Of a DNA stretch of 64,000 nucleotides, positions 1-8,599 are shown one piece after another. Source of the DNA: Thermohalobaculum sp039805905 (GTDB taxonomy: Bacteria > Pseudomonadota > Alphaproteobacteria > Rhodobacterales > Rhodobacteraceae); NCBI GenBank assembly GCA_039805905.1, contig JBDIVM010000006.1:1-64000 (forward strand), given 5' to 3'. Every line of letters begins with the position of its first letter. Position 1 is the first letter of the stretch. A program made the position numbers and the translations under genes. Under the pieces are notes generated by a model. The model was not told where the DNA came from. It saw only the letters and a program-made list of their open reading frames with translations, and made no database searches.

Positions 1-2623
1 AGATGAAGCTCTGCGCCGCCGCCATCATCCGGATGTGGCTCTCGACCGAGAGGAAGCGCTTGCCGATCCGCCCGCAGGGATTGGCGCAGTCGAACACCGG
101 CAGGTGCGCGGGCTCGAGCCCCGGCGCCCCCTCGAGCGTCATGGTGCCACAGACGAAGGTGTTGGCGTCCTCGATCTCGCGCGCGGTGAAGCCGATCGCG
201 CGCAGCAGGTCGAAGCCGGGCTCCGCCATCTTCTTCTCGTCGAGCCCGAGCACGCCGGTGCAGAAGTCGAGCCCCAGCGTCCACTGGTTGAATACGAAGC
301 GGATGTCGAAGGCGGTGGCCAGAGTGTCCTCGACCCTGCGGAGTTCGGCCTCGCCGAAGCCCCGCGCCGCCAGCTTGTCGACGTTCACACCGGGCGCGCC
401 CGAGAGCGTCCCATGGCCGACCGCGTAGTCGATGATGGCGCGGATCGTTGCGTCGTCGTAGCCGAGCGTCTCCAGCGCCTTCGGCACCGCGTGGTTGATG
501 ATCTTGAAGTAGCCGCCACCGGCCAGCTTCTTGAATTTCACCAGCGCGAAATCGGGCTCGATGCCGGTGGTGTCGCAGTCCATGACGAGGCCGATCGTGC
601 CAGTGGGCGCGATCACGGTCGCCTGGGCGTTGCGGTAGCCGTGCTTCTCGCCGAGCTCGAGCGCGCGGTCCCACGAGGCCCGGGCGCGCTCGATCAGAAG
701 CGCGTCCGGGCAGTTGGCCGCATCAAGCGGCACAGGGAGGGTCTGGAGCCGCTCGTAGCCGGCGGTCTCGCCATAGGCGGCGCGGCGGTGGTTGCGGATG
801 ACGCGGAGCATGTGCCCGGCATTCTTCCGGTAGCCGGGGAAGGCGCCGATCTCGGCCGCCATCTCGGCCGAGGTGGCGTAGGAGACGCCGGTCAGGATCG
901 CGCTCAGCGCGCCGCAGATTGCGCGGCCCGCATCCGAGTCGTAGCCGAGGCCGAGCGTCATCAAGAGCCCACCGATATTGGCGTAGCCGAGCCCGAGCGT
1001 GCGGAACTCGTAGGAGAGCCGGGCGATCTCCGGGCTCGGGAACTGGGCCATGGTGACCGAGATCTCGAGCGTCACGGTCCAGAGCCGCACCGCGTGCTCG
1101 TAGGCGCCGACGTCGAAGGCGCCGTCCCGCAGGAAGGTCAGGAGGTTCAGCGACGCCAGGTTGCACGCCGTGTCGTCGAGGAACATGTATTCCGAGCAGG
1201 GGTTCGAGGCGCGGATCGGCCCCGAAGCCGGGCAGGTGTGCCAGTCGTTGATGGTGTCGTGGAACTGCACGCCGGGGTCGGCGCAGGCCCAGGCGGCGTG
1301 GCCGATCTGGTCCCAGAGATCGCGGGCCTTCACGGTCTTCGCCACCTTGCCGTCGGTGCGGCGGGTGAGGGTCCAGTCGCCGTCCGCCTCGACCGCCTGC
1401 AGATAGGCGTCGGTGACGCGGACCGAGTTGTTCGAGTTCTGGCCCGAGACCGTGACATAGGCCTCCGAGTCCCAGTCGGTGTCGTAGACGGGAAACTCGA
1501 TCGAGGTTATGCCCTGCGCCGCATATTGCAGCACGCGCTTCACATAGGTCTCCGGGATCGCCGCCATGCGCGCGGCGCGGATCGCCGCCTTCAGCGCGGG
1601 ATTGGCCTTCGGGTCGAGAGCGCCCTCGCCAGCGCCGTCCCAGCAGCGGATCGCGGCGAAGATCTCGTTCAGGTGCCGCTCGTGCAGCTTCGAGCCGGCG
1701 ACCAGCGAGGCGACCTTCTGCTCCTCCTTGACCTTCCAGTTGACGAAGGCCTCGATGTCCGGGTGATCCATGTCGCAGATCACCATCTTGGCGGCGCGCC
1801 GGGTGGTGCCGCCCGACTTGATGGCGCCTGCCGCCCGGTCGCCGATCTTCAGGAAGCTCATCAGGCCCGATGACTTGCCGCCGCCCGCCAGCCGCTCGTT
1901 CTCGCCGCGCAGGAGCGAGAAGTTGGTGCCGGTGCCCGAGCCGTACTTGAAGAGGCGCGCCTCGCGGGTCCAGAGGTCCATGATCCCGCCCTCGTTGACG
2001 AGGTCGTCCTGCACCGACTGGATGAAGCAGGCATGGGGCTGTGGGTGCTCGTAGGCCGACTGCGACTTCACCAGCTCGCCGCTCCTGAAGTCGACGTAGT
2101 AGTGGCCCTGGCTCGGCCCGTCGATGCCATAGGCCCAGTGGAGCCCGGTGTTGAACCACTGGGGCGAGTTCGGCGCCGCCATCTGGCGGGCGAGCATGTA
2201 GCACATCTCGTCGAAGTAGGCCCGCGCATCGGCCTCGGCCGAGAAGTAGCCGGCCTTCCAGCCCCAGTAGGTCCAGGCTCCGGCGAGGCGGTCGAACACC
2301 TGCCGCGCGCTGGTCTCGCCGCCGAAGCGCCCGGCCTCGGGCAGCTTGGCGAGCGCCTTCTCGTCGGGCACCGAGCGCCACAGGAATTCGGGAACGCCCT
2401 TCTCCTTCACCTTCCTCAGGCGGCGTGCGACGCCGGCCTTGCGGAAATACTTCTGCGCCAGCACGTCGGCCGCGACCGCGCTCCAGGCCTGCGGCACATC
2501 GAAACCCTCGAGCCGGAACACCACCGAGCCGTCCGGGTTGCGGATCTCGGACGTCGCCTCGCGGAAGGCGATGGCGGCGTAGGGTGACTTGCCTTCTTCG
2601 GTGAACCGGCGCTCGATCCTCAT
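1..2623 (-). CDS. nrdJ: Vitamin B12-dependent (class II) ribonucleoside-diphosphate reductase, 3' end outside window
   Basis: Adenosylcobalamin-dependent reductase that makes deoxyribonucleotides with or without oxygen. The frame begins at the ATG at 2623 (MRIERRFTEEG), preceded by a purine-rich GGGAGAGAG stretch, and stays open to the window edge. About 874 of the roughly 1200 residues usual for the family are present. Visible signatures include the loop NPCSE at about residues 474-478 (bases 1190-1204), followed by DDTACNLASLNL, and the glycine-rich YGSGTGTNFS segment near residue 230. The C-terminal part with the redox-active cysteines lies beyond base 1. A NrdR-like box lies about 150 bp upstream, so NrdR repression is likely. 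No intein or insertion is seen in the visible part. Family assignment is secure; the regulation is inferred. Confidence 0.95.
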   Translation of the reverse strand, partial: MRIERRFTEEGKSPYAAIAFREATSEIRNPDGSVVFRLEGFDVPQAWSAVAADVLAQKYFRKAGVARRLRKVKEKGVPEFLWRSVPDEKALAKLPEAGRFGGETSARQVFDRLAGAWTYWGWKAGYFSAEADARAYFDEMCYMLARQMAAPNSPQWFNTGLHWAYGIDGPSQGHYYVDFRSGELVKSQSAYEHPQPHACFIQSVQDDLVNEGGIMDLWTREARLFKYGSGTGTNFSLLRGENERLAGGGKSSGLMSFLKIGDRAAGAIKSGGTTRRAAKMVICDMDHPDIEAFVNWKVKEEQKVASLVAGSKLHERHLNEIFAAIRCWDGAGEGALDPKANPALKAAIRAARMAAIPETYVKRVLQYAAQGITSIEFPVYDTDWDSEAYVTVSGQNSNNSVRVTDAYLQAVEADGDWTLTRRTDGKVAKTVKARDLWDQIGHAAWACADPGVQFHDTINDWHTCPASGPIRASNPCSEYMFLDDTACNLASLNLLTFLRDGAFDVGAYEHAVRLWTVTLEISVTMAQFPSPEIARLSYEFRTLGLGYANIGGLLMTLGLGYDSDAGRAICGALSAILTGVSYATSAEMAAEIGAFPGYRKNAGHMLRVIRNHRRAAYGETAGYERLQTLPVPLDAANCPDALLIERARASWDRALELGEKHGYRNAQATVIAPTGTIGLVMDCDTTGIEPDFALVKFKKLAGGGYFKIINHAVPKALETLGYDDATIRAIIDYAVGHGTLSGAPGVNVDKLAARGFGEAELRRVEDTLATAFDIRFVFNQWTLGLDFCTGVLGLDEKKMAEPGFDLLRAIGFTAREIEDANTFVCGTMTLEGAPGLEPAHLPVFDCANPCGRIGKRFLSVESHIRMMAAAQSFI

Positions 2624-2775
2624 CTCTCTCCCGTCCCTCGCTTCCGCGCCCGCATGGCGGCCCGCTGCCTCGCTGGCGGCACGGCGCCACCTCTCCAGAG
2701 GCCCGGCCTCCGGTTGGGTCAGCATTCCGAACTGTCTGGGTGCTGGCTTCTGGCCCCCCGCACCTCAGAGGCACC

Positions 2776-2791
2776 ACCCCATATATTGTGG
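2776..2791 (-). promoter_or_regulatory. NrdR-box-like palindrome upstream of nrdJ
   Basis: The 16-mer ACCCCATATATTGTGG matches about 13 of 16 positions of the general NrdR box (acaCwATATaTwGtgt). It is the least GC-rich patch of the 313-bp gap between nrdJ (start 2623) and the TPR gene (end 2937). NrdR boxes usually occur as pairs about three helical turns apart. Only a weak second candidate is seen near 2810-2825. Apart from this box I see no gene or RNA structure in 2624-2936. Confidence 0.6.
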
Positions 2792-2936
2792 TATCAGCCC
2801 CTGCGACCACCACTGTATGACAGCCACGCGACAGGTCAACGGAAAAATTCAGGCGCCGGCCAGATTTTGGGGATTGACGCGCGTTTCATGCCGTCCGTGG
2901 GTGAACGAACAGGCAACCTCAAGTGCCGCGGCAGGG

Positions 2937-3968
2937 CTATCCGGCCGCCGGATCGCCCGTGGGGCAGCCTGCCCGGATCCAGGCGCGCAGCGCCGCCTGC
3001 TCGCGGGCATCGAGGGCGCCGGCCCCCGGTCCGCGCAGGTAACCGCGCGCGAACAGCATGTCGCGCACATAGTCCGGCCCGCCCGGATCGGTGTCGGCCC
3101 AGACCTGCCAGCCGATCTCCGCGGCCTCGCTCCGGCCCAGCCGGCAATGCACCGCAGCCCGTTCGCGATAGGCCTCCGGATGCGCGGCCATCAGCTCGGC
3201 ATCGGACAGGATCCGGTCGTAGTCGGCCGCGGCGCCCGCGTTGTCGCCGAACCTCGCCCGCAGCCGCGCCCGCGCGAACCGCAGATCGCTGCGGTTCGGC
3301 GCGCGGAGAAGCGCCAGGCTGTAGTCCGCGAGCGCGCCCTTGACATTGCCGGACAGTTCCTGCGCCCGGCCTCGGGCGACGAGGATGTCGGGATCGCTCG
3401 AATCGAGCATGAGCGCCTCGCGGAAATCCGCCATCGCCGGCTCGGTCTCGCCGAGCTCCAGCCGCGCGACGCCGCGCCGGCCCAGCATCACCGCCAGCCG
3501 GTCTACAGGCAGGCGGCCGCTGCTGATCGCGAGCGTGCAGGCCCGGGCAACGGCCTCGGCCGGGTCGCCCTTGCCGGCGCCATCCTCGCAGATCCGCTCG
3601 AGATCGCCGATGGGCGTGCCAGAAAGATCCACCGCCGTCCGCTCGACGGCCCAGGCATCCAGCTCCGCTGCGGCCTTGTAGTCCTGGACCGCGGCTTCCG
3701 TCTCGCCCGCCTCCTCCAGCGTCTGCGCGAGATTGCGGTGCACCTCGGCGAGCTGGCGGTTCATCGCCGCCTCCTCGGCCGCCGCTGCCGCTGCCGCGGC
3801 TTCCGGATCGAGCGGCTGCCCGCCCGGCATCACGCATGCGGCAAGCAGGAGCAGCGCCGCAATCGGGCCGAGACCGGGCAAGCGCCGGCGCAGCGGGCTC
3901 AACGCGGGATCCTCGCCGGGCGCACCGAAGAGACCGGGGCGCGGCCGGCGGCAGGCTCCGGACGGCAT
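2937..3968 (-). CDS. TPR-repeat lipoprotein, function unknown
   Basis: 343-residue frame. An arginine-containing leader is followed by a hydrophobic stretch and a lipobox, LLAAC, with the cysteine at residue 45, which suggests an outer-membrane or periplasmic lipoprotein. The leader before the hydrophobic core is long for a signal peptide, so the true start may be an internal non-ATG codon; no shorter ATG start is available. After the lipobox comes an alanine- and glutamate-rich linker. Several tetratricopeptide-like units then follow from about residue 70 to 290, for example around NLAQTLEEAGETEAAVQDY and RGVARLELGETEPAMADFREA. TPR proteins usually scaffold protein complexes, and nothing here identifies the partner. 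It lies upstream of nrdJ on the same strand but is separated by 313 bp with a NrdR box, so it is probably a separate transcription unit. Confidence 0.75.
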   Translation of the reverse strand: MPSGACRRPRPGLFGAPGEDPALSPLRRRLPGLGPIAALLLLAACVMPGGQPLDPEAAAAAAAAEEAAMNRQLAEVHRNLAQTLEEAGETEAAVQDYKAAAELDAWAVERTAVDLSGTPIGDLERICEDGAGKGDPAEAVARACTLAISSGRLPVDRLAVMLGRRGVARLELGETEPAMADFREALMLDSSDPDILVARGRAQELSGNVKGALADYSLALLRAPNRSDLRFARARLRARFGDNAGAAADYDRILSDAELMAAHPEAYRERAAVHCRLGRSEAAEIGWQVWADTDPGGPDYVRDMLFARGYLRGPGAGALDAREQAALRAWIRAGCPTGDPAAG

Positions 3969-4185
3969 GCGCGGGAGAGACTCCGGCGGCTACGGATTCC
4001 GGCGGCTGGTGGCAATCCAGCTGCGCCCGTCATCGGGTGCCTTTGCCTGAAAGACGCCACATATCCCCGATAGTCTCCCGTGAGTCGCTGTATCGGGCCT
4101 CATCCTCGGCAGAACCCGGGGGAATGCAAGATACGCACTGGGGCGTCCCGCGGGATCGCGTGGGATCGAGGGGTGGCTGTGGCAT

Positions 4186-5445
4186 GTGTGCCTTTTGCGT
4201 GTCGGTGACCTGATGACGATTTCCGTGCGGTCATCCCTGTCCGGGCCGGACCTGTATGTTCCGGCGCAGCTGATCCCCGCTCCTGTCCGCAACACCGAAC
4301 GGCACGCGGGCAGCGGCTCAGGGTCTGGCACGCTGACGACCCCGCGGCGCGGGTTGGTCCTGAAGCTGCGCGATGCGCTCAGGCGCCATGCGCGCGACCT
4401 CCCGCTGACGGCGCAGGACCTGTTCCTGCAGTGGTTCTGGTATCTGACCCCTGTCCCCGAAAGCCGGATCGGCTTCGGTGCCGGGCCGCTCACCTGGCGC
4501 CGCGTCCGGGCACAGCGGCGGCTGCAGCGCGACCTGCATATCGTCTTCCTGCAGTGCGCGCGGTGCCGCACCGACCTCGCTCCGATCACCGCCTGGGCCG
4601 TGAATGCCAACAGCCGGCGCTGCACCGCGTCGGTCAACGCGGGGCTGGAGCGCGCCGACATCGTCTGGGTCTATACGCAGGATCCGCTGCGCGCGGACGA
4701 GGTGCGCGCGATCGAAACCCGCATCGCCGCGGCGGCAGCGCCGGGAACGCCCGTGATCAATCCGCCGGCAAGCTACAATGCCTACCATGAACCGGACGCA
4801 TTCCGGCGGCTCGAACGCGCCGGGGTGAGCGTTCCGAAACACGAGCTGACCGAGGCCGATCTGGGCGTGACCCAGGCGGTGTACAAGCGCCTCGACCTGC
4901 AGGGCGTGGCGAAGGTCGGCACCGTCTATGACGGCCCGCGCGAGGGCTACAGGGCCTTCGAGTTTGTCGACTCGCGCGGCCCGGACGGGCTCTACCGGCG
5001 GTACCGCGCGCATCATTTCGTCGGCACGTCGCGGCCCAGCGAGGTCTTCATCGGGCCGGTCTGGAACGTCTGCAACCGCACCATGACCGCGATTGACTAC
5101 AGCTTCGCGCTCACGGCCGAGGAGCGGGCGCAGATCGGGCTGATCGCCGACGCGCTGTCGCTGCAGTACTTCGCGGTCGATTTCGTCCGGCGTGCAGGGG
5201 ACGGCCGCCCCTTCTTCCTCGACATCAACGTCTACCCGACCATCCGGTCGCCACGGAGGAACGCGCGCGCGATCGGCGACTACGGACTCTGGCATACCTT
5301 CGATGCCCGGCGCCGGCGCGGCATGGCCGAGCCGAACGGCGTGCCGGTCTGGGACGAGTTCGATGCGGCGATGGTTGCCTTCGCGGGACGCCGCGCCGGC
5401 ACGTCCGGCGACACGCCGCCGGCGATTCTCGAGGCGGCAGGCTAG
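4186..5445 (+). CDS. ATP-grasp superfamily protein, substrate unknown
   Basis: 419-residue protein with an ATP-grasp-like C-terminal half. The segment YFAVDFVRR followed by PFFLDINVYPT (about residues 328-355) resembles the Mg-ATP-binding acidic strand of RimK/carboxylate-amine ligases, and YKRLDLQGVAKVGTVYDGP (about 235-253) looks like the lysine-containing nucleotide strand. The N-terminal half is unfamiliar and contains CARCRTDL near residue 126. The start is uncertain: ATG 4186 follows a GAGGGGTGG stretch, and ATG 4213 (MTISVRSS) is also possible. It stands alone. No amino-group acceptor peptide, biosynthetic partner or transporter is adjacent, and its stop overlaps the converging GNAT gene (5442-5445). 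The ligase substrate cannot be named. Confidence 0.7.
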   Translation: MCLLRVGDLMTISVRSSLSGPDLYVPAQLIPAPVRNTERHAGSGSGSGTLTTPRRGLVLKLRDALRRHARDLPLTAQDLFLQWFWYLTPVPESRIGFGAGPLTWRRVRAQRRLQRDLHIVFLQCARCRTDLAPITAWAVNANSRRCTASVNAGLERADIVWVYTQDPLRADEVRAIETRIAAAAAPGTPVINPPASYNAYHEPDAFRRLERAGVSVPKHELTEADLGVTQAVYKRLDLQGVAKVGTVYDGPREGYRAFEFVDSRGPDGLYRRYRAHHFVGTSRPSEVFIGPVWNVCNRTMTAIDYSFALTAEERAQIGLIADALSLQYFAVDFVRRAGDGRPFFLDINVYPTIRSPRRNARAIGDYGLWHTFDARRRRGMAEPNGVPVWDEFDAAMVAFAGRRAGTSGDTPPAILEAAG

Positions 5446-6035
5446 GCCGCGCCACCGCGATCCGGAGGCAGGCCCTTCGCTGCCGCCGGCCGGCCAGACC
5501 GGCTCGCCCGCCGCGTCTTCCGTTCGCGCGCCACCGGCACGAATCCCGCCCGCTGGTAGAGCGCAAGCGCACGGGGGTGGTCGAGCGTGTTGGTGTTGAC
5601 CGTCAAACGCCCCGACCCGATCCGGTCCCAGCCCATATGCACGGCGGTCGCGAGCAGCCAGACCGAGAGGCCCCGCCCGATCGCCTCCGGTACCAGCCCG
5701 AAATAGGCCAGATCGCAGCGCCCCGTCTCGCGGGTATCGAGAACGAAGAAGCCGCCCGGCCAGCCGTCGACCATCAGGGTGAAGAGCTCGACCTTCGGGT
5801 CCGAGAGGAACGCCTCCAGCTCGCACCGCGGCCGGTCAATCCAGTCGGTCCATTCGTATGCGGCACCGACCGCCCCGTAGAGATAGAGGAAGTAGCCCGG
5901 CGGCGGATCGGACGCACCGATCAGCGCCAGCGCCGGGCCGACAGGCATCGGCGGGAGCGGCGCCGCGGGACGCGCCGTCATCTCGAGATAGGTGACGACA
6001 TAGTCGATGGTCCGGACGGGCGGCCGCGGCGCCAT
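5442..6035 (-). CDS. GNAT family N-acetyltransferase
   Basis: Predicted acetyl-CoA-dependent N-acyltransferase of about 197 residues. The chosen ATG at 6035 (MAPRPPVRTIDY) sits four bases after the stop of the sulfurtransferase gene upstream, which indicates translational coupling. The frame is open further upstream, but that part lies inside the sulfurtransferase gene. The GNAT core is visible as DLAYFGLVPEAIGRGLSVWLL (acetyl-CoA-binding loop with GRG) and, near the C-terminus, LTVNTNTLDHPRALALYQRAGFVPV, typical of the final GNAT strands. The substrate is unknown. The arginine-rich tail beyond VPVARERKTRR is probably disordered. Its stop codon overlaps the stop of the converging ATP-grasp gene. 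Confidence 0.85.
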   Translation of the reverse strand: MAPRPPVRTIDYVVTYLEMTARPAAPLPPMPVGPALALIGASDPPPGYFLYLYGAVGAAYEWTDWIDRPRCELEAFLSDPKVELFTLMVDGWPGGFFVLDTRETGRCDLAYFGLVPEAIGRGLSVWLLATAVHMGWDRIGSGRLTVNTNTLDHPRALALYQRAGFVPVARERKTRRASRSGRPAAAKGLPPDRGGAA

Positions 6036-6039
6036 GGCG

Positions 6040-6891
6040 TCACCCGGTCTCGACCGCCAGGTCCGGATAGGCGCCCCACTCGACCCAGGACCCGTCATAG
6101 AGCGCGTTGCGCGTATGCCCCATCCGGTGCAGCGCCAGCGTCAGGATCGCCGCGGTCACGCCGGAACCGCAGGACGTGACGATGGGCTGGCCGAGATCGA
6201 CCCCGGCAGCCTCGAAGATGCCGCGCGTCTCCTCGATGTCCTTCATGGTGCCGTCCGGATTCAGCAGGCTGGCATAGTGGACGTTCTTCGAGCCGGGGAT
6301 GTGGCCGGCGCGCAGCCCGGCGCGCGGCTCGGGCTCGTCGCCGCGGAACCGCCCCGGCGCCCGGGCATCGACGATCTGCTCGGCCCTGAGCTTCGCCGCC
6401 CCGGCGATCTGGGTCACGTCGCGCACCATCGCGGCGTTGCGCCGGCCGGTGAAGTGGCGCTCGCGCGGGTCGGGCACCTCGTCGTCGACCGGGCGACCCT
6501 CCGACTGCCATTTCGGCAGGCCGCCGTCCAGAACCGCCACGTCCTGATGGCCGAAGACCCGGAAGGTCCACCAGACGCGCGCCGCCGAGAACAGGCCCAG
6601 CTGGTCGTACACGATCACCCGGTGGCCGTCGCCGATGCCCATGGCGCGGACGCGGGAGACGAACTTCTCCACCGGCGGCAGCATGTGCGGCAGCGGCGAG
6701 TGGGAATCCGCGATCTCGTCGATGTCGAAGAACCGGGCCCCGGGAATGTGGGCTTCCCGGTAGAGCGCATGGCCGTTGCGCGTGTCGCCGGGCAGGTAAT
6801 AGCTCGCATCGAGGATGCGGATGTCCGGTGCGTGCAGGCGCTCGGCCAGCCAGTCGGTCGAGACCAGCAGGTTGGGGTCGCTCGTCGCCAT
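6040..6891 (-). CDS. sseA: 3-mercaptopyruvate sulfurtransferase, rhodanese family
   Basis: 283-residue protein with two rhodanese domains (about 8-135 and 165-280). It transfers sulfur from 3-mercaptopyruvate or a related donor to a thiophile acceptor. The active-site loop is CGSGVTA with catalytic Cys241; a CG[ST]GVT loop is characteristic of mercaptopyruvate sulfurtransferases rather than thiosulfate sulfurtransferases. The inactive N-terminal domain carries the conserved DASYYLPG and HIPGARFFDIDEI segments, and the second has DARAPGRFRG and HIPGSKNVHY. The GNAT gene follows after a four-base gap. Length and motifs are normal for the family. Confidence 0.93.
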   Translation of the reverse strand: MATSDPNLLVSTDWLAERLHAPDIRILDASYYLPGDTRNGHALYREAHIPGARFFDIDEIADSHSPLPHMLPPVEKFVSRVRAMGIGDGHRVIVYDQLGLFSAARVWWTFRVFGHQDVAVLDGGLPKWQSEGRPVDDEVPDPRERHFTGRRNAAMVRDVTQIAGAAKLRAEQIVDARAPGRFRGDEPEPRAGLRAGHIPGSKNVHYASLLNPDGTMKDIEETRGIFEAAGVDLGQPIVTSCGSGVTAAILTLALHRMGHTRNALYDGSWVEWGAYPDLAVETG

Positions 6892-7025
6892 CTGTCACCT
6901 CTCCGCCCGGGATCACGGGACTCTCCTAGTGTCCGCGCGTGGCGGAATCAACCGCAGCGGCTTGCGGTTCGGGGGGAACCCGGTAATCTCGGCGTCTCCG
7001 GCCGCCCGACCTACAGGAACGCGCC

Positions 7026-8165
7026 ATGGCCCCGCCCCCTCCCGCCGTCCCCGGGATGCGCTTCGACGAGATCGACACGCCGGCACTGGTCGTCGATCTG
7101 GACGCCTTCGAGCGCAACCTCGCCCGCATGGCGGACGCGGCGCGCGAGGCCGGCGTACGGCTCAGGCCCCACGCCAAGACCCACAAGAGCCCGCTGATCG
7201 CGCGTCAGCAGATCGCGCTCGGCGCCGTCGGGGTCTGCTGCCAGAAAGTCTCCGAGGCCGAGATCCTGGTCGAGGGCGGGGTCGAGGACGTGCTGGTCAC
7301 GAACCAGGTGGTCGGCGCGCGCAAGCTCGAGCGGCTGGCGCTGCTCGCGCGCCGCGCCCGGGTCGGGGTCTGCGTCGACGATGCCGGCAACGCCAGGGCG
7401 ATCTCGGCGGCGGCAAAAAAATTCGGGGCCGAGATCGACGTCCTCGTCGAGATCGATGTCGGCGCCGGGCGCTGCGGCGTCTCCTCGGCCGCCGAGGCGG
7501 TGCTGCTCGCCGAGGCGGTGAACGCCCTGCCGGGGCTGAGCTTCGCCGGGCTCCAGGCCTATCACGGCGCCGCCCAGCACCTGCGCAGCGCCGCCGAGCG
7601 CCGGGCGGCGATCGGCAAGGCGGCCTGGATCACCCGGCAGGCGGTCGAGATGCTGGCGGGCGCCGGGCTCGACTGCCGCACCGTCGGCGGGGCCGGGACG
7701 GGGACCTACGAGATCGAGGCGGCGAGTGGCGTCTGGAACGAATTGCAGGCCGGCTCCTACGTCTTCATGGATGCCGACTATGGCCGCAACCTCGGCGAGG
7801 ACGGCAAGCCGGTCCATGCCTTCGAGCAGGCACTGTTCGTGCTCTCGACCGTGATGAGCCTGCCGGCGGCGAAGCGGGCGGTGCTCGATGCCGGGCTGAA
7901 GGCGCTGGCCTTCGACAGCGGCCCGCCGGGGCTGCACGGAAGGGCGGGGCTGAGCTACGAGGGCGCCTCCGACGAGCACGGCAAGCTCGCCATCGGGGAT
8001 GCCAACGAGAAGCTGGCGCTCGGCGACAAGCTCCTGCTGGTGCCGGGGCACTGCGACCCGACGGTCAACCTGCACGACTGGTATGTGGGCGTGCGCGGGC
8101 TCGGCTGGGAGGGCGCCTTCGTCGAGGCGGTCTGGCCGGTGGCGGCGCGGGGCGCGGGGTTCTGA
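7026..8165 (+). CDS. DSD1-family PLP-dependent aldolase (D-threonine / 3-hydroxy-D-aspartate aldolase type)
   Basis: 379 residues, fold-type III PLP enzyme with an alanine-racemase-like barrel followed by the D-serine-dehydratase-like domain. The PLP lysine motif PHAKTHK gives Lys51. The metal-binding motif PGHCDPT near the C-terminus supplies His342 and Asp344, equivalent to the Mn/Mg ligands of D-threonine aldolases. A GTGTYE motif near residue 226 fits the phosphate-binding loop. The start ATG has AGGAACG upstream. Homologues split 3-hydroxy-D-aspartate or D-threonine into glycine plus an aldehyde/oxoacid. The other genes of the beta-hydroxyaspartate cycle are not adjacent, so a specific substrate is not assigned. 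Confidence 0.88.
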   Translation: MAPPPPAVPGMRFDEIDTPALVVDLDAFERNLARMADAAREAGVRLRPHAKTHKSPLIARQQIALGAVGVCCQKVSEAEILVEGGVEDVLVTNQVVGARKLERLALLARRARVGVCVDDAGNARAISAAAKKFGAEIDVLVEIDVGAGRCGVSSAAEAVLLAEAVNALPGLSFAGLQAYHGAAQHLRSAAERRAAIGKAAWITRQAVEMLAGAGLDCRTVGGAGTGTYEIEAASGVWNELQAGSYVFMDADYGRNLGEDGKPVHAFEQALFVLSTVMSLPAAKRAVLDAGLKALAFDSGPPGLHGRAGLSYEGASDEHGKLAIGDANEKLALGDKLLLVPGHCDPTVNLHDWYVGVRGLGWEGAFVEAVWPVAARGAGF

Positions 8166-8411
8166 GGGCGGGGGGCGCGAGACCGACATCGGGCCAGCCG
8201 AGGCAAGCTCTCGGAATCGGGTAACGATTCGATGCCGAAGCCGATACCGGCGCGCGATGAGGAAGTCCCGATCGCAAATTCGGGCGCCATTTCATCGTCG
8301 AGATTGGCACAATTGGCCTAAAATCCCAATTTATTGGCACCGACTCTCAATGCTCTGGCCAGCGCTCGTCTCCAAGTATTGGCCCGTGATGCTCCCTGCG
8401 GGCCTGTGAAT
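8166..8411. other. Intergenic, locally AT-richer stretch
   Basis: About 245 bases between the PLP aldolase and the first small membrane-protein frame. The segment around 8270-8350 is clearly poorer in GC than the rest of the window and holds the near-consensus -10-like word TAAAAT and two direct copies of ATTGGCA about 30 bp apart. No convincing gene or hairpin is seen. It may carry the promoter for the small frames downstream. Confidence 0.35.
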
Positions 8412-8597
8412 ATGTGTGCAATGGGCACCCATGATTACGTCCATATACCGCGAAGTCGGCCTCGATCCGTCGGCAGGCTGATGTCACACTGTGGCGCAGT
8501 TCTTCTCGCCTTTCTGGCATGGACAGCCTCCGTAGCCACCGTAATGGTCGCCGGCTCTCTCGTCACAGCCCTTCTGCACGGCTTGACCGGTGGCTGA
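8412..8597 (+). CDS. Small hypothetical membrane protein
   Basis: A frame of about 61 residues if started at ATG 8412; later ATGs lie at 8421 and 8481 (MSHCGAVLLAFLAW). One strong hydrophobic segment (AVLLAFLAWTASVATVMVAG) lies near the C-terminus, preceded by an arginine-rich stretch, which would orient a single membrane helix with its N-terminus inside the cell. No family is recognised. Its stop is two bases before the GTG start of the next small membrane frame, which suggests the two are translated together. The start and the reality of the gene are uncertain; the evidence is the hydrophobic segment and the tight spacing. Confidence 0.4.
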   Translation: MCAMGTHDYVHIPRSRPRSVGRLMSHCGAVLLAFLAWTASVATVMVAGSLVTALLHGLTGG

Positions 8598-8599
8598 CC

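Noticed and set aside
723..2813. Long open frame antisense within nrdJ
   Set aside because: It lies in another frame of the same strand as nrdJ, has the arginine-rich composition of GC-rich shadow frames, and shows no domain.
2624..2936. Cobalamin riboswitch upstream of nrdJ
   Set aside because: No B12-box-like conserved core was seen; the only recognisable control element is the NrdR-like palindrome.
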